Source: Pseudanabaena biceps (GTDB lineage Bacteria; Cyanobacteriota; Cyanobacteriia; Pseudanabaenales; Pseudanabaenaceae). Taken from it: a stretch of DNA of 64,000 bases. The position numbers were made by a program, and so were the translations under genes. The DNA lies in assembly GCA_013361095.1 (NCBI GenBank), contig JAATWA010000001.1, positions 620,001 through 684,000 of the forward strand, given 5' to 3'. Positions 42,076 through 52,242 of this stretch are shown in pieces; position 1 is the stretch's first letter; each line of letters begins with the position of its first letter. The notes under the pieces are model-generated. The model did no database searches. It was not told the origin of the DNA and saw only the letters and a program-made list of their open reading frames with translations.

Positions 42076-43371
42076 TTGATAGAACGCTATACATTACCCG
42101 AAATGGGACGGTTATGGACAGATCGGCACAAATACCAGACTTGGTTGCAAGTTGAGGTTGCCGTTTGTGAAGCACAGGCAGAATTAGGCTATATTCCTGC
42201 CGATGCTGTCGAAGAAATAAAGTCAAAAGCAAATTTTGACACCGATCGCGTTAATGAAATTGAGTTAACGGTCAAGCACGATATGATCGCGTTTTTGACC
42301 AACGTAAATGAATATGTGGGTGATGCAGGTCGCTACATTCACCTTGGCTTAACTAGCTCTGATGTGCTAGATACAGCTCTAGCGGTGCAATTAGTAGATA
42401 GCTTAGAAATCATCCAAGCCCAGCTAGAAGAAGCAATCCAAGCAATTCGCTATCAGGCGCAGCAGCATCGTTACACGATCATGTCTGGACGTACTCATGG
42501 CATCCATGCAGAGCCGATTACGTTTGGATTTAAGTTGGCTGGCTGGCTAGCGGAAATGTTGCGTCATCGCGATCGCCTATTGAACTTAAATAAAACTATT
42601 GCCGTTGGTAAAATTTCGGGCGCAGTAGGTACTTATGCCAATGTTGATCCTCGCATTGAAGCGATCGCTTGCCAGAAGTTAGGACTACAACCAGATTGTG
42701 CTTCGACTCAGGTAATTTCGCGCGATCGCCATGCGGAGTTTTCGCAAGTATTAGCTCTAATCGGTGCGTCAATCGAGCGCTTTGCTGTCGAGATTCGCAA
42801 CTTGCAGCGCACTGATGTATTAGAAGTAGAAGAACATTTTACCAAAGGACAAAAAGGCTCATCGGCAATGCCCCACAAGCGCAATCCGATTCGCTCAGAG
42901 CGTCTCACAGGTATGGCGCGATTATTGCGTGGCTATGCGACTACAGCCTTAGAAAACGTGGCGCTATGGCATGAACGCGATATTTCCCATAGTGCGGCGG
43001 AACGGGTGTTACTCCCTGATAGCTGTATTCTTACGCATTTCATGCTCAGAGAAATCACCGATCTAGTCAAAAATCTGTTGGTGCATACCCACAATATGGA
43101 GCGAAATCTCTATTGCTATGGTGGTGTAGTTTTCAGTCAGCAAGTATTGCTAACTCTCGTGACCAAGGGCTTGAGCCGCGAGGATAGCTATGCGATCGTG
43201 CAGAAGGCAGCGCACTTGGCATGGAATAAAACTGATGGTGATTTCCGTAAGTTGATTAGTGAAGATGAAACTGTGCGATCGACTCTTACAGAAGAAGAGA
43301 TAGCCGCTTGTTTTGATCCTAATAAACATCTTAAAAACCTCGATCAAATCTATCAACGCTTGGGTATTTAA
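42076..43371 (+). CDS. purB: Adenylosuccinate lyase
   Basis: A 431-aa enzyme that cleaves SAICAR and adenylosuccinate in purine synthesis. The signature loop is KGSSAMPHKRNPI, with the catalytic Ser, and TSSDVLDTALAVQL and SGRTHGIHAEPITFG hold the catalytic His. The start is TTG at 42076 (MIERYTLPEMGRLWTD), the exact start seen in this family. The nearest upstream in-frame ATG is absent. Length is normal. A hairpin follows after 8 nt. Confidence 0.96.
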   Translation: MIERYTLPEMGRLWTDRHKYQTWLQVEVAVCEAQAELGYIPADAVEEIKSKANFDTDRVNEIELTVKHDMIAFLTNVNEYVGDAGRYIHLGLTSSDVLDTALAVQLVDSLEIIQAQLEEAIQAIRYQAQQHRYTIMSGRTHGIHAEPITFGFKLAGWLAEMLRHRDRLLNLNKTIAVGKISGAVGTYANVDPRIEAIACQKLGLQPDCASTQVISRDRHAEFSQVLALIGASIERFAVEIRNLQRTDVLEVEEHFTKGQKGSSAMPHKRNPIRSERLTGMARLLRGYATTALENVALWHERDISHSAAERVLLPDSCILTHFMLREITDLVKNLLVHTHNMERNLYCYGGVVFSQQVLLTLVTKGLSREDSYAIVQKAAHLAWNKTDGDFRKLISEDETVRSTLTEEEIAACFDPNKHLKNLDQIYQRLGI

Positions 43372-43379
43372 CTTCCATA

Positions 43380-43420
43380 AAAAAATGAATGGCGGCGCTT
43401 TGCGCCGCCATTCATTTTTT
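43380..43420. terminator. Convergent terminator hairpins between purB and pyrG
   Basis: Perfect stem AAAAAATGAATGGCGGCGC / GCGCCGCCATTCATTTTTT with T-run, 8 nt after purB. A second perfect hairpin at 43447-43481 (AGCTCTTGGCGCACGC arms) lies 9 nt from the pyrG stop on the other strand. Confidence 0.82.
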
Positions 43421-43489
43421 AAACCCGTTGGGTGGCTTTTCAAAAAAGCTCTTGGCGCACGCTGCGCGTGCGCCAAGAGCTCTTGGTTT

Positions 43490-45199
<1,710 letters not shown>

Positions 45200-45297
45200 T
45201 TATAAAGCGCATTGCACGAAAACACTTTGTAGACAATGCTCAACAGACTGATTATATAGCAGTAACCTAGCGACAGTCATTTTCTATACATTCTATG

Positions 45298-45428
45298 CAG
45301 CAATTCTCATTATAAAAATTGGTTTTTTGAAAGCCAGCCGTAGGCTGGCTTTCAAAAAACCAATTTTGGGGTTTGCAGCGCCTTAGGCGCTGCAAACCCC
45401 AAAATTGGTTTCATAATGAGAATTGCTG
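45298..45428. repeat. Family B element (B6), intact type copy with 10-bp duplication
   Basis: 131 bp with perfect 16-bp ends CAGCAATTCTCATTAT / ATAATGAGAATTGCTG. It is flanked by identical ACATTCTATG at 45288-45297 and 45429-45438. Hairpin 1: AAAATTGGTTTTTTGAAAGC arms. Hairpin 2: GGGGTTTGCAGCGCC arms. A third ATTGGTTT near the right end can pair with the 3' arm of hairpin 1. Confidence 0.95.
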
Positions 45429-45431
45429 ACA

Positions 45432-45536
45432 TTCTATGATGAAGTCTATGAAACAGGAATGTACTCCGCCGATGATGTGGCTAAGATATTAGGAGCTTTG
45501 TATTCAGTCTTTCAGGATTATGAAAGTAATTTATAA
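45432..45536 (+). pseudogene. C-terminal gene remnant beside B6
   Basis: An open frame reading FYDEVYETGMYSADDVAKILG... to a stop at 45536 (about 34 codons). It has protein-like composition but no start. Removing B6 and one duplication joins it in frame to about 15 more codons to the left, again without ATG, so the gene was already broken or truncated. I do not recognise the family. The rest of the 427-nt spacer has no gene. Confidence 0.4.
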
Positions 45537-45617
45537 ATTATGGGCGATCACCATTTGTAGAGATTATTTATGCGATCACCTATCCGTCCCTAACTCAACT
45601 TCTGAATTTTAAGGCGC

Positions 45618-46709
45618 TTATTCCTCAAACTGCCAACGATCTTTAGAGGCTTCTTCATCAAAGAATCTTTTAGGACGTAGAGTTAGGGTGACTCTGCCTA
45701 AGAGTTCCACTTCTGGACGAGACTCAAACCATGCAAACTTGAGGTTCCCTTCAGAGTCAGCGATCGCAAAGTAACTATTCTCATCCCAATCACGTTGAGA
45801 GCGATCGACCAGTATCAAGATGTCCTCAGCGCGATCGCGAATAGCACTCAAAACTTCCTGATTAATCGCCGCTTGCAAAGTATCTGTAGTACAAGCAACA
45901 ATCACACCATCTTTCGCTTCATGTACCACAAACCAACCGGGAAGAGTTGCCCAAGCTTCTGCTCCTGAGCCTTGGACAATGCCAAAGGGAGCTAATTCTT
46001 GAACTTGTGTGACTGACTGGAACTTCTCAAGTGTTAATGGGAGAGAGCCTGCTACTGGCAAAATGCGGGGAATACTATCTTCGCTATCGTAGCGAAAGTT
46101 AGGAAGGTTAGGAGCTTTCTTCTTGGATGGATTCCCCATATCCATTAACAGACGCTCGATCGCTGCACGAGCTTTGTCACTATGGGCAAAGCGTAAACCT
46201 CTCGCGATCAATCTAGTGCGTTCCTGTGGATCGATTTTGCCTTGCGTTGCTTTGAGAATTTGTAAAACTACGGCATCCCCTGGGTGGCGAGTAAATCCTT
46301 CTGGCAAATTAGCGACAGATGCCGCCTCCTTCATTGCCTTGACAACATCCTTAGCTTCCAAAACATCAAGATTCTTTTCGAGGGCGAAGGTTGCCATTGC
46401 TACCCGTTCTGATTGATTGAGTACACGCAACTCATTGAGAATATCACTACCTTTCTGCTCAAAATGCGCTAGCACAATATCAGAAGCGTTGCCGACTTGC
46501 AGACTTGCATAGACCTGAGAAGCCACAACAATCTGATTTTGTTGAATTGGCTCAAAACCTGTATTTTCAAAAATAGCAAGGGAGTTCTCTCCCATTTTTT
46601 GTAGCATTTGACAGGCTAATCCCCACTGTACCCACGTTCCTTCTTTATGGCGTAAAAGTTTTAAGAGTCCTTCTGAGTCGGTGGGAAGTGCAGCTACGGG
46701 AATGGGCAT
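45618..46709 (-). CDS. raf1: RuBisCO accumulation factor 1
   Basis: A 363-aa protein. The N-terminal alpha domain has LLKLLRHKEGTWVQWGLACQMLQKMGE and IFENTGFEPIQQNQIVVASQVY, both diagnostic of Raf1. The C-terminal beta domain includes LPVAGSLPLTLEKFQ and GWFVVHEAKDGVIVACTT and ends in the motif LLGRVTLTLRPKRFFDEE. Raf1 dimers bind RbcL dimers and help assemble the RbcL8 core before RbcS binds. Length is normal (about 360 aa). carA lies upstream on the same strand in the other direction of reading order, 111 nt away. Confidence 0.94.
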   Translation of the reverse strand: MPIPVAALPTDSEGLLKLLRHKEGTWVQWGLACQMLQKMGENSLAIFENTGFEPIQQNQIVVASQVYASLQVGNASDIVLAHFEQKGSDILNELRVLNQSERVAMATFALEKNLDVLEAKDVVKAMKEAASVANLPEGFTRHPGDAVVLQILKATQGKIDPQERTRLIARGLRFAHSDKARAAIERLLMDMGNPSKKKAPNLPNFRYDSEDSIPRILPVAGSLPLTLEKFQSVTQVQELAPFGIVQGSGAEAWATLPGWFVVHEAKDGVIVACTTDTLQAAINQEVLSAIRDRAEDILILVDRSQRDWDENSYFAIADSEGNLKFAWFESRPEVELLGRVTLTLRPKRFFDEEASKDRWQFEE

Positions 46710-46730
46710 AATTTTTAGTAAATGAATGTT

Positions 46731-46823
46731 TAACTCCTCTCCTACGGGAGAGAGGTTAAGTTGAGGGTCTGGCTGGATGTGTTTAGCCCCTCTCCTGCGG
46801 GAGAGGGGTTGGGGTGAGGGCTA
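46731..46823. repeat. CTCTCC-CGGGAGAG repeat between raf1 and carA
   Basis: Two short stems, CTCCTCTCCTACGGGAGAG and CCCCTCTCCTGCGGGAGAGG, followed by GGTTGGGGTGAGGGC. Very similar text (CCCTC..CTGCGGGAGAGGGG.TAGGGGTGAGGGC) flanks the ISAs1 transposase gene, at 8425-8458. The last bases overlap the carA stop codon. Confidence 0.7.
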
Positions 46824-47990
46824 GGCGGCAACTTGCTTAGAATCTTTATGTTCGCGCATTGAGTTTACAAAACGCTCGAATAAATAATCGGCATCGTGAG
46901 GGCCGGGACTAGCTTCAGGGTGATACTGCACCGAGAAGATTGGCAAGGTTTTATGTTCTAAACCAGCGACAGTACGATCGTTGAGATTAATATGGGTCAA
47001 CATGGCGGGAGACTCACCAAAGGACTCACCTGTGAGCGCGAAACCGTGATTTTGACTGGTGATTTCCACACGGCGATCGGCATTTTCGGCTTGGTTTTGG
47101 GCAGGTTGATTGAGTCCGCGATGTCCAAACTTAAGCTTAAAGGTGTCACCACCCATTGATAAGCCTAAAATTTGATGCCCTAAGCAAATACCAAACATGG
47201 GCTTGTCAGCAGCTAGTAAAGCTTTAGCGGTTTCAATACCCTGAGTTACGGCGGCGGGATCACCAGGCCCGTTAGACAGAAAGATACCATCGGGATTGTA
47301 AGAAAGAATCTTTTCGGCAGACGTGTCAGCAGGGACGACGATGACATGGCAGCCATAGCTAGCAAGACGGCGTAAAATGTTACGCTTTACACCAAAGTCC
47401 ATCGCAACGACAGTTAATGTATCCTCTGTTAATTGTGATGCTTCGATAAATTCCCATTCAGGTAATGTTTTCTCAGCCCATTCATAAATGCTCTTAGTGG
47501 AAGCTTCTTGAGCTAGGTTTTGACCTTGCATCGAGGGGGCTGCTTTTACTTTAACAAGTAATACTTCAGGATCAAGAATTTCTGTAGAGATACCGCCATT
47601 CATCGCGCCAAGCGATCGCAGTTTACGGGTAAGAGCGCGAGTATCAATTCCTGCAATACCAACTACATTATGCGCCTTGAGGTAATCGGGCAGAGATTGG
47701 CGCGATCGCCAATTACTTGGCACTGCCGTAATATTACGCGCAATTACGCCACGCACTTGAGGGCGATCGGACTCTTCATCTTCAGGAGTTACGCCTGTGT
47801 TACCTAGTTCAGGGCAGGTAAAAGTGACGACCTGTCCGCGATAGCTAGGATCGGTAATGACTTCTTGGTAGCCCGTCATACCCGTGTTAAATACTACTTC
47901 ACCGATCGCAGTTCCTGATGCACCAAAGGCATAGCCTCGGTAACAAGTACCATCTGCCAAGACCAAAATCGCTGCTTGCTTTGTTGCCAT
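46821..47990 (-). CDS. carA: Carbamoyl-phosphate synthase small subunit
   Basis: A 389-aa glutaminase subunit that feeds ammonia to CarB for arginine and pyrimidine synthesis. N-terminal domain: [15 protein letters not shown] and [20 protein letters not shown]. Glutaminase: nucleophile Cys in [16 protein letters not shown], His/Glu in [15 protein letters not shown], and [12 protein letters not shown]. Length is normal. Its last codons fall in a repeat (46731-46823) but the family sequence is complete before that. carB is not in the window. Confidence 0.96.
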   Translation of the reverse strand: MATKQAAILVLADGTCYRGYAFGASGTAIGEVVFNTGMTGYQEVITDPSYRGQVVTFTCPELGNTGVTPEDEESDRPQVRGVIARNITAVPSNWRSRQSLPDYLKAHNVVGIAGIDTRALTRKLRSLGAMNGGISTEILDPEVLLVKVKAAPSMQGQNLAQEASTKSIYEWAEKTLPEWEFIEASQLTEDTLTVVAMDFGVKRNILRRLASYGCHVIVVPADTSAEKILSYNPDGIFLSNGPGDPAAVTQGIETAKALLAADKPMFGICLGHQILGLSMGGDTFKLKFGHRGLNQPAQNQAENADRRVEITSQNHGFALTGESFGESPAMLTHINLNDRTVAGLEHKTLPIFSVQYHPEASPGPHDADYLFERFVNSMREHKDSKQVAA

Positions 47991-48209
47991 ATCTTCAAAT
48001 ACTCGTTCATCAAGTATCCATTGTGGACACTAGCGAACATTCTAAACGTTATATAGGTCACAAGAATGGATTTTAATTAGTTTGCTGCTGAATATTTTGG
48101 GGAAGGTTTTTAAATCGGGGGTAAATTTTACTTGTTTTGAGGCGATCGCTTTTTGTCATCATCAAGCGCGATCGCTGACTCACAGGGCTAAATTCCGTTT
48201 AAAACCTGA

Positions 48210-48316
48210 TACAGTCTCCTTTGAGACTTTATGTAGTCCAAGAGACTTTTTAAAAGGCTGGCGAAGCCAGCCTTTTAAAAAGTCTCTTGGGTTTTAAGAA
48301 AGCGTAAAGTGCTGTA
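48210..48316. repeat. Family D element (D7)
   Basis: TACAGTCTCCTTTGAGAC to AAAGTGCTGTA, 107 bp. The core hairpin (48238-48290) has CCAAGAGACTTTTTAAAAGG arms. Compared with D5, two arm positions differ and both are compensated on the other side. The rest of the 514-nt spacer (47991-48504) has no gene. Confidence 0.85.
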
Positions 48317-48504
48317 CTTTAATCAAAAGTTAAAAACTAAATTTAGTCAAATAATCGTAAATACTAGAATAATTAATATTGAAAGCTATTTATCAATCCC
48401 CCAGCAATTCCTTACTCTGATTTACTCATTTTTAAAATAGATCTGCCCCAGAATTGGAAGTTAGGGTCTTAGCAACTTCCGCCTAAGTCCTAACTGTTTC
48501 TGAC

Positions 48505-50142
48505 TTATCGCAATTTAGCGACAGGATAATCTGTTAATAATTGCTGATTGGTCAGCAAATCGATCGCAGTTATCCGTAACTCTCGATTATCACTAATGCT
48601 AAATAACACCTTGAGCCGATCGCCATCGGGTTGACCAAGAGGATCGAGATGAGCGATCGCCTGAGCCATTTCTAATCCATCACTGCTAATCTGTAGCGGT
48701 TGAAAAGTTTCTTGCGGCTTTTGATCAAATTGCATCACTAAGCGATCGCCATCAAAGCTAATTTCGGCTGCACCTTGGGGACGACTTTCGAGTTCCCCGA
48801 TCGTTAAGGCGATTTCCGATTGATTGGGTTGAGAAGCTCTTAGCAAAATCTCGACAGGACGGCGCGTGGGATAGCTCTGTCCGCGCTGGAATAAAGGTTG
48901 ATATTTCCACTGCTCGGTAAGCCGATCACGATAGCGAATGGCGTAGGAATGAAAAAGATAATCTTGTAAGTTTACCCCTTGATTGAGCATCAACGCCCCG
49001 TGAGCGATCGCCTCAAAGGGCTTATGACTATATACTTTTGCCATCGAAAAATGATTGCTAATAAAATCAATAACAGATGGAATTAGCGTACAACCTCCAA
49101 CTAATAGAATAGTTTTGATATCACCTTTGAGAATTCCTTTATTAAAAGCACGGTTAGTTAATTCACTAATCGCAGTTTGTAAAATACGATAAAAACCTCT
49201 ACGATCTAGCAATTGCTCTAACTGCTGACGGGTATAGGTTATCTCCACCGCTGATTGGCTTTGAAGATCAAAAAACATTTCGGAAGCAATTTGCGATTCT
49301 GATAGCTGTAATTTGATTCGCTCCATTAAAAGTTTCAAAATTGACGAATTTTCTAGACTCTCTACTCCCGTGATTCCCTCACTCGTTTTATTCTCCAAAT
49401 AGTCTTGAATTAGCCAGAGATCAATATCTTCTCCACCGATCGTATAGCCAGTTTTGGCGATTACTTCGGCTTTATGTTCTGTCCATTGCTCACTGCTAAC
49501 ACCAATGCGATCGCCCCATTGCGATACATTAGTGCTACGCGGTAAGCGCACCAAAGCTAGATCCAAAGTGCCGCCGCCAAAGTCAATTACTAACACCAAC
49601 CCACTGGGCGAGATCGCTTCATAACCCAAAGCTGCTGCCGTTGGTTCATCCAAAATCCTAATCCTCGGTGGTGGCAAATTGGGCAAGTTTGATTGTAAAA
49701 TTTCGGCGCTAGATGCTTCTAACCAACGTAGGTATTTCTCGTAGGCTTGCACAGGTACGGTCAAAATTATTTCATGGGGAAATATTTGCTGCGATCGCAA
49801 TTTTTGAAATATTTCTCGCAAAAACTGTTTACCTGACCATTCGGGAGTGATTTTAACGCCATCTAATTTGGGAATGTACTTCACGTTGGCAACCAGACGG
49901 CGTTTGATTTGGCTAAATAATCGCGGCTGTGGGGCATCTTTGCCCCTGTCAATAATTTTCTGTCCGATCTCAACTATTTCTTCTTGAGCATTTTGGACAT
50001 ACAGCAGAGATGGCACAAGCGATTGTAGCGGAGCAGGGCGATTAACATCATCAAGGATAATTGTTTCAGGCTGATTTGTGACGATATTCCATCGTGCTAT
50101 CACTGTGTTGCTACTACCAAAATCAATCGCGATCGCCTTCAT
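48505..50142 (-). CDS. Hsp70-like protein
   Basis: A 545-aa actin-fold ATPase. The phosphate-1 motif is AIDFGSSNTVIARW, the phosphate-2 motif is LVIDFGGGTLDLALVRL, and the adenosine motif is ILLVGGCTLIPSVIDFI. ILDEPTAAALGYEA matches Hsp70 proper. The peptide-binding domain is much reduced compared with DnaK (634 aa) and lacks the EEVD-type or lid tail, so it is an atypical Hsp70 (similar to HscC/YegD-like proteins). Client and partner are unknown. It is not linked to dnaJ or grpE here. Confidence 0.88.
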   Translation of the reverse strand: MKAIAIDFGSSNTVIARWNIVTNQPETIILDDVNRPAPLQSLVPSLLYVQNAQEEIVEIGQKIIDRGKDAPQPRLFSQIKRRLVANVKYIPKLDGVKITPEWSGKQFLREIFQKLRSQQIFPHEIILTVPVQAYEKYLRWLEASSAEILQSNLPNLPPPRIRILDEPTAAALGYEAISPSGLVLVIDFGGGTLDLALVRLPRSTNVSQWGDRIGVSSEQWTEHKAEVIAKTGYTIGGEDIDLWLIQDYLENKTSEGITGVESLENSSILKLLMERIKLQLSESQIASEMFFDLQSQSAVEITYTRQQLEQLLDRRGFYRILQTAISELTNRAFNKGILKGDIKTILLVGGCTLIPSVIDFISNHFSMAKVYSHKPFEAIAHGALMLNQGVNLQDYLFHSYAIRYRDRLTEQWKYQPLFQRGQSYPTRRPVEILLRASQPNQSEIALTIGELESRPQGAAEISFDGDRLVMQFDQKPQETFQPLQISSDGLEMAQAIAHLDPLGQPDGDRLKVLFSISDNRELRITAIDLLTNQQLLTDYPVAKLR

Positions 50143-50298
50143 GCTTCAGCACCTAAATCTAGCTGTAGTATAGCTGTCTCTAGTCTTATCCAAGCCCAGC
50201 AATATATCAAGTTTCACAAACACGATCGCCAGTCACTTCATTTTTTAGACAAATTCTTCTAAACTTAGCCTAGGAATAGGAAATAAATAACTTGTGCA

Positions 50299-50357
50299 AA
50301 TAAAACCCAAAACCGTTGCGGCGGGCGAAGCCCGCCGCAACGGTTTTGGGTTTTATT
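50299..50357. repeat. Family C hairpin (C6)
   Basis: Perfect palindrome, arms AATAAAACCCAAAACCGTTG and tip CGGCGGGCGAAGCCCGCCG. It lies in the 412-nt gene-free spacer 50143-50554. Nothing else is recognisable there. Confidence 0.82.
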
Positions 50358-50554
50358 AAATTTTCATTCCTTATCAGTTTGCACTGAACTTAAAAACTTA
50401 TTGAATCTCACTGAAAATGTCTCTTTTTCTAGTAACTGCAATAATTCCAGTTTTTCTTCTAGATTGCATTACAAGATTACTGTTTTAAGTTGAGGAAAAT
50501 CTATGAAGATAGATACATCCATTCTTTTCTTCGCTTGATAAATAATATTTGACT

Positions 50555-50911
50555 CTAGGTTAATTCTAATGCAGCTTTTAGACAGTCATTGACCTTTTGG
50601 AACATGGGGCTAGGTATCTGCCCCAATTTTTTTAGGATTTTATCTTTGCTGAGTGTAAGTAAATTGACGCAGTTAATAACAGAATCTTGTCTTAACCCAG
50701 ATTGTTGTCCCTCATTGGTAGCAATCTTGATTAATAGTTGAGTGGATTCTAAAGAGCGTTGGGTTTGGCTTGTGATTTGGACTACGATTGTATTTTTGAG
50801 TCGTTGGTTGTCGCGATCGTTCTGGATTACAAGGACTGGACGGACTTTAGTTTCATTACTCGAAGTGTAAGGATAATCAACTAGTACAATATCTCCGCGT
50901 TGAATATTCAT
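50555..50911 (-). CDS. mazF: MazF/PemK-family endoribonuclease toxin
   Basis: A 118-aa toxin. It begins MNIQRGDIVLVDYPYTSSNETKVRPVLVIQND, the MazF SH3-like barrel with the catalytic Arg in KVRPVLV and the conserved Ser/Thr in VVQITSQT. LRQDSVINCVNLLTLSKDKI is the second conserved block. It cleaves mRNA at short motifs. It overlaps the upstream antitoxin gene by 4 nt (ATGA). Confidence 0.92.
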   Translation of the reverse strand: MNIQRGDIVLVDYPYTSSNETKVRPVLVIQNDRDNQRLKNTIVVQITSQTQRSLESTQLLIKIATNEGQQSGLRQDSVINCVNLLTLSKDKILKKLGQIPSPMFQKVNDCLKAALELT

Positions 50912-51174
50912 GATTGTCTACGCGGGTCAAGATCGTTATATATATCCATCAATGGATCGTCCCAGCCTTCTTTGCCGAAGGTTTCCATGACAGGAAGGTA
51001 CATATCTTGCAAGAATTGATTGTTTTGTTCTTCGATTAAAAGTGCTTTTATTTTTGCATATACTTCTTCGCGAAGAAGTACATAGGTTATTTGTGTATCT
51101 GGGTCAATCGCACGGGGAGGAGTTTCTCCTTGTTTGATGACATCTTGTCTTTGCTCAAAAGTTAGTTCAATCAT
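50908..51174 (-). CDS. Antitoxin of the mazF module
   Basis: An 88-aa protein, MIELTFEQRQDVIKQGETPPRAIDPDTQITYVLLREEVYAKIKALL, with an acidic C-terminal half (EGWDDPLMDIYNDLDPRRQS). It is not a classic MazE; it resembles the cyanobacterial antitoxins that precede MazF/PemK genes. The N-terminal part probably dimerises and the disordered tail binds the toxin. The 4-nt overlap with the toxin gene is the main evidence for its role. Confidence 0.8.
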   Translation of the reverse strand: MIELTFEQRQDVIKQGETPPRAIDPDTQITYVLLREEVYAKIKALLIEEQNNQFLQDMYLPVMETFGKEGWDDPLMDIYNDLDPRRQS

Positions 51175-51219
51175 ATTAGGACTCTCTATTTCTTATAATC
51201 AGTGTTTTAAGATTTTTTC

Positions 51220-51615
51220 TTAATTGATAGACAAAGATGGATTAGCCTCTGGAATTTCCATGTCAGTAGAAACATTACTTTCTACTGAGGTCGGAGCAAT
51301 AATTCTTAAATTAATATCAATAGCTATTTGATTTTTCTCAAGAACTACATTCGCTCTTTTGACTAAAATTTTTACAGAGAAGTGATCGTCTGACTGTATT
51401 TCATCAGGTATTTGTTTTCTATAACCAGCATCTTCAAGCCATTCAGTGATACTTCTCCAATTGTCAATTTTTCCGTTAGACTTCCCAACTAAATTCTTGA
51501 CATATTGATGCAGTTTTAGACGGAATAAATGAATTCTGTGTATCTGATAAGGTTGCCAGTGAACTGCGTGCAAAATATAAAGATGGTGACTATTGGGCAT
51601 TAACCATAGGAACAT
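51220..51615 (-). CDS. Hypothetical protein, probably truncated
   Basis: The frame is 131 codons. Its C-terminal part (WRSITEWLEDAGYRKQIPDEIQSDDHFSVKILVKRANVVLEKNQIAIDINLRII) looks like a real protein. The N-terminal 40 residues (WLMPNSHHLYILHAVHWQPYQIHRIH) are antisense to another protein-like frame and have an unlikely composition. I therefore think an older gene was joined to foreign sequence near 51500-51540. No family recognised. It lies 45 nt upstream of the antitoxin gene on the same strand. Confidence 0.4.
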   Translation of the reverse strand: MFLWLMPNSHHLYILHAVHWQPYQIHRIHLFRLKLHQYVKNLVGKSNGKIDNWRSITEWLEDAGYRKQIPDEIQSDDHFSVKILVKRANVVLEKNQIAIDINLRIIAPTSVESNVSTDMEIPEANPSLSIN

Positions 51616-51758
51616 GGAATGATAAATTCCCAGAAGAATATGAGTGGGAGATAATAGAAGATGATCGGACTATTATTCGCAACCCAATTATTAAAGGGAT
51701 TGTTAAATATGAAAATAGTTTACCAATCTTAGCATTATATTCTGAGGGAGATTTCTAG
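51501..51758 (+). pseudogene. 3' gene fragment facing the hypothetical gene
   Basis: A plus-strand frame without a start reads DGINEFCVSDKVASELRAKYKDGDYWALTIG, then continues with TWNDKFPEEYEWEIIEDDRTIIRN to a stop at 51758. Composition is protein-like (Glu/Asp/Lys-rich, no rare runs), unlike the opposite strand. No family recognised. It ends 13 nt before A7. Confidence 0.4.
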
Positions 51759-51771
51759 TAGATAATGCGTA

Positions 51772-51844
51772 TACCCTTCCCAGTGAATAATTAGGCGTGC
51801 GCGGCGAAGCCGCGCACGCCTAATTATTCACTGGGAAGGGAGTA
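51772..51844. repeat. Family A element (A7), fully palindromic form
   Basis: 73 bp. Apart from the outer bases it is one perfect hairpin: arms CCCTTCCCAGTGAATAATTA continue into GGCGTGCGCGGC around GAA. The asymmetric flank seen in A1, A3 and A4 is missing, and the arm sequence (GAATAATTAGGCG) is unique in the window. Confidence 0.88.
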
Positions 51845-51878
51845 ACAACAAATTTGATCGCCTGTGTTGTTGCTGTTT

Positions 51879-52086
51879 TGTAGGGGCAAAGCATTCCTGC
51901 AACCATCTATCAATTTTTAGATCCTCTTAAATCGGGAATGCTCTGCCCAACACCTCCAACATATACCCAAAAATCTCTAACCGTAGAGAAAATTTATTGG
52001 TTATAGCAAAGAGGGTTGAGCATTTGCGCGATCGCGATTTTAGTGGGAAGTTGCGAAATAGTCGCGGAAATGTTCATCCCCTACAT
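51879..52086. repeat. Family F bipartite repeat (F2)
   Basis: TAGGGGCAAAGCATTCC pairs with GGGAATGCTCTGCCC, and GGGTTGAGCATTTGCGCG pairs loosely with CGCGGAAATGTTCATCCCC. Same arrangement as F1, with different loops. It lies in a 484-nt gene-free stretch downstream of dnaK. Confidence 0.72.
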
Positions 52087-52190
52087 TTGCTTTTGGGATT
52101 TGGATTTGATTGTTAAGAGTGGCAATCGCTTCATATATTAGAGCAAACCCACCAAAACTCTGGTTCAAGAGACATTCATCGCTACAAAAT

Positions 52191-52231
52191 AAAAGAGAGG
52201 ACGATCGCTTAGCGATCACCCTCTCTTTTAA
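52191..52231 (-). terminator. Terminator of dnaK
   Basis: Stem TAAAAGAGAGG and CCTCTCTTTTA closing on GATCGCTTAGCGATC, 12 nt past the dnaK stop on the minus strand, with a T-run in the minus direction. Confidence 0.8.
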
Positions 52232-52242
52232 GTTAGAAACTA

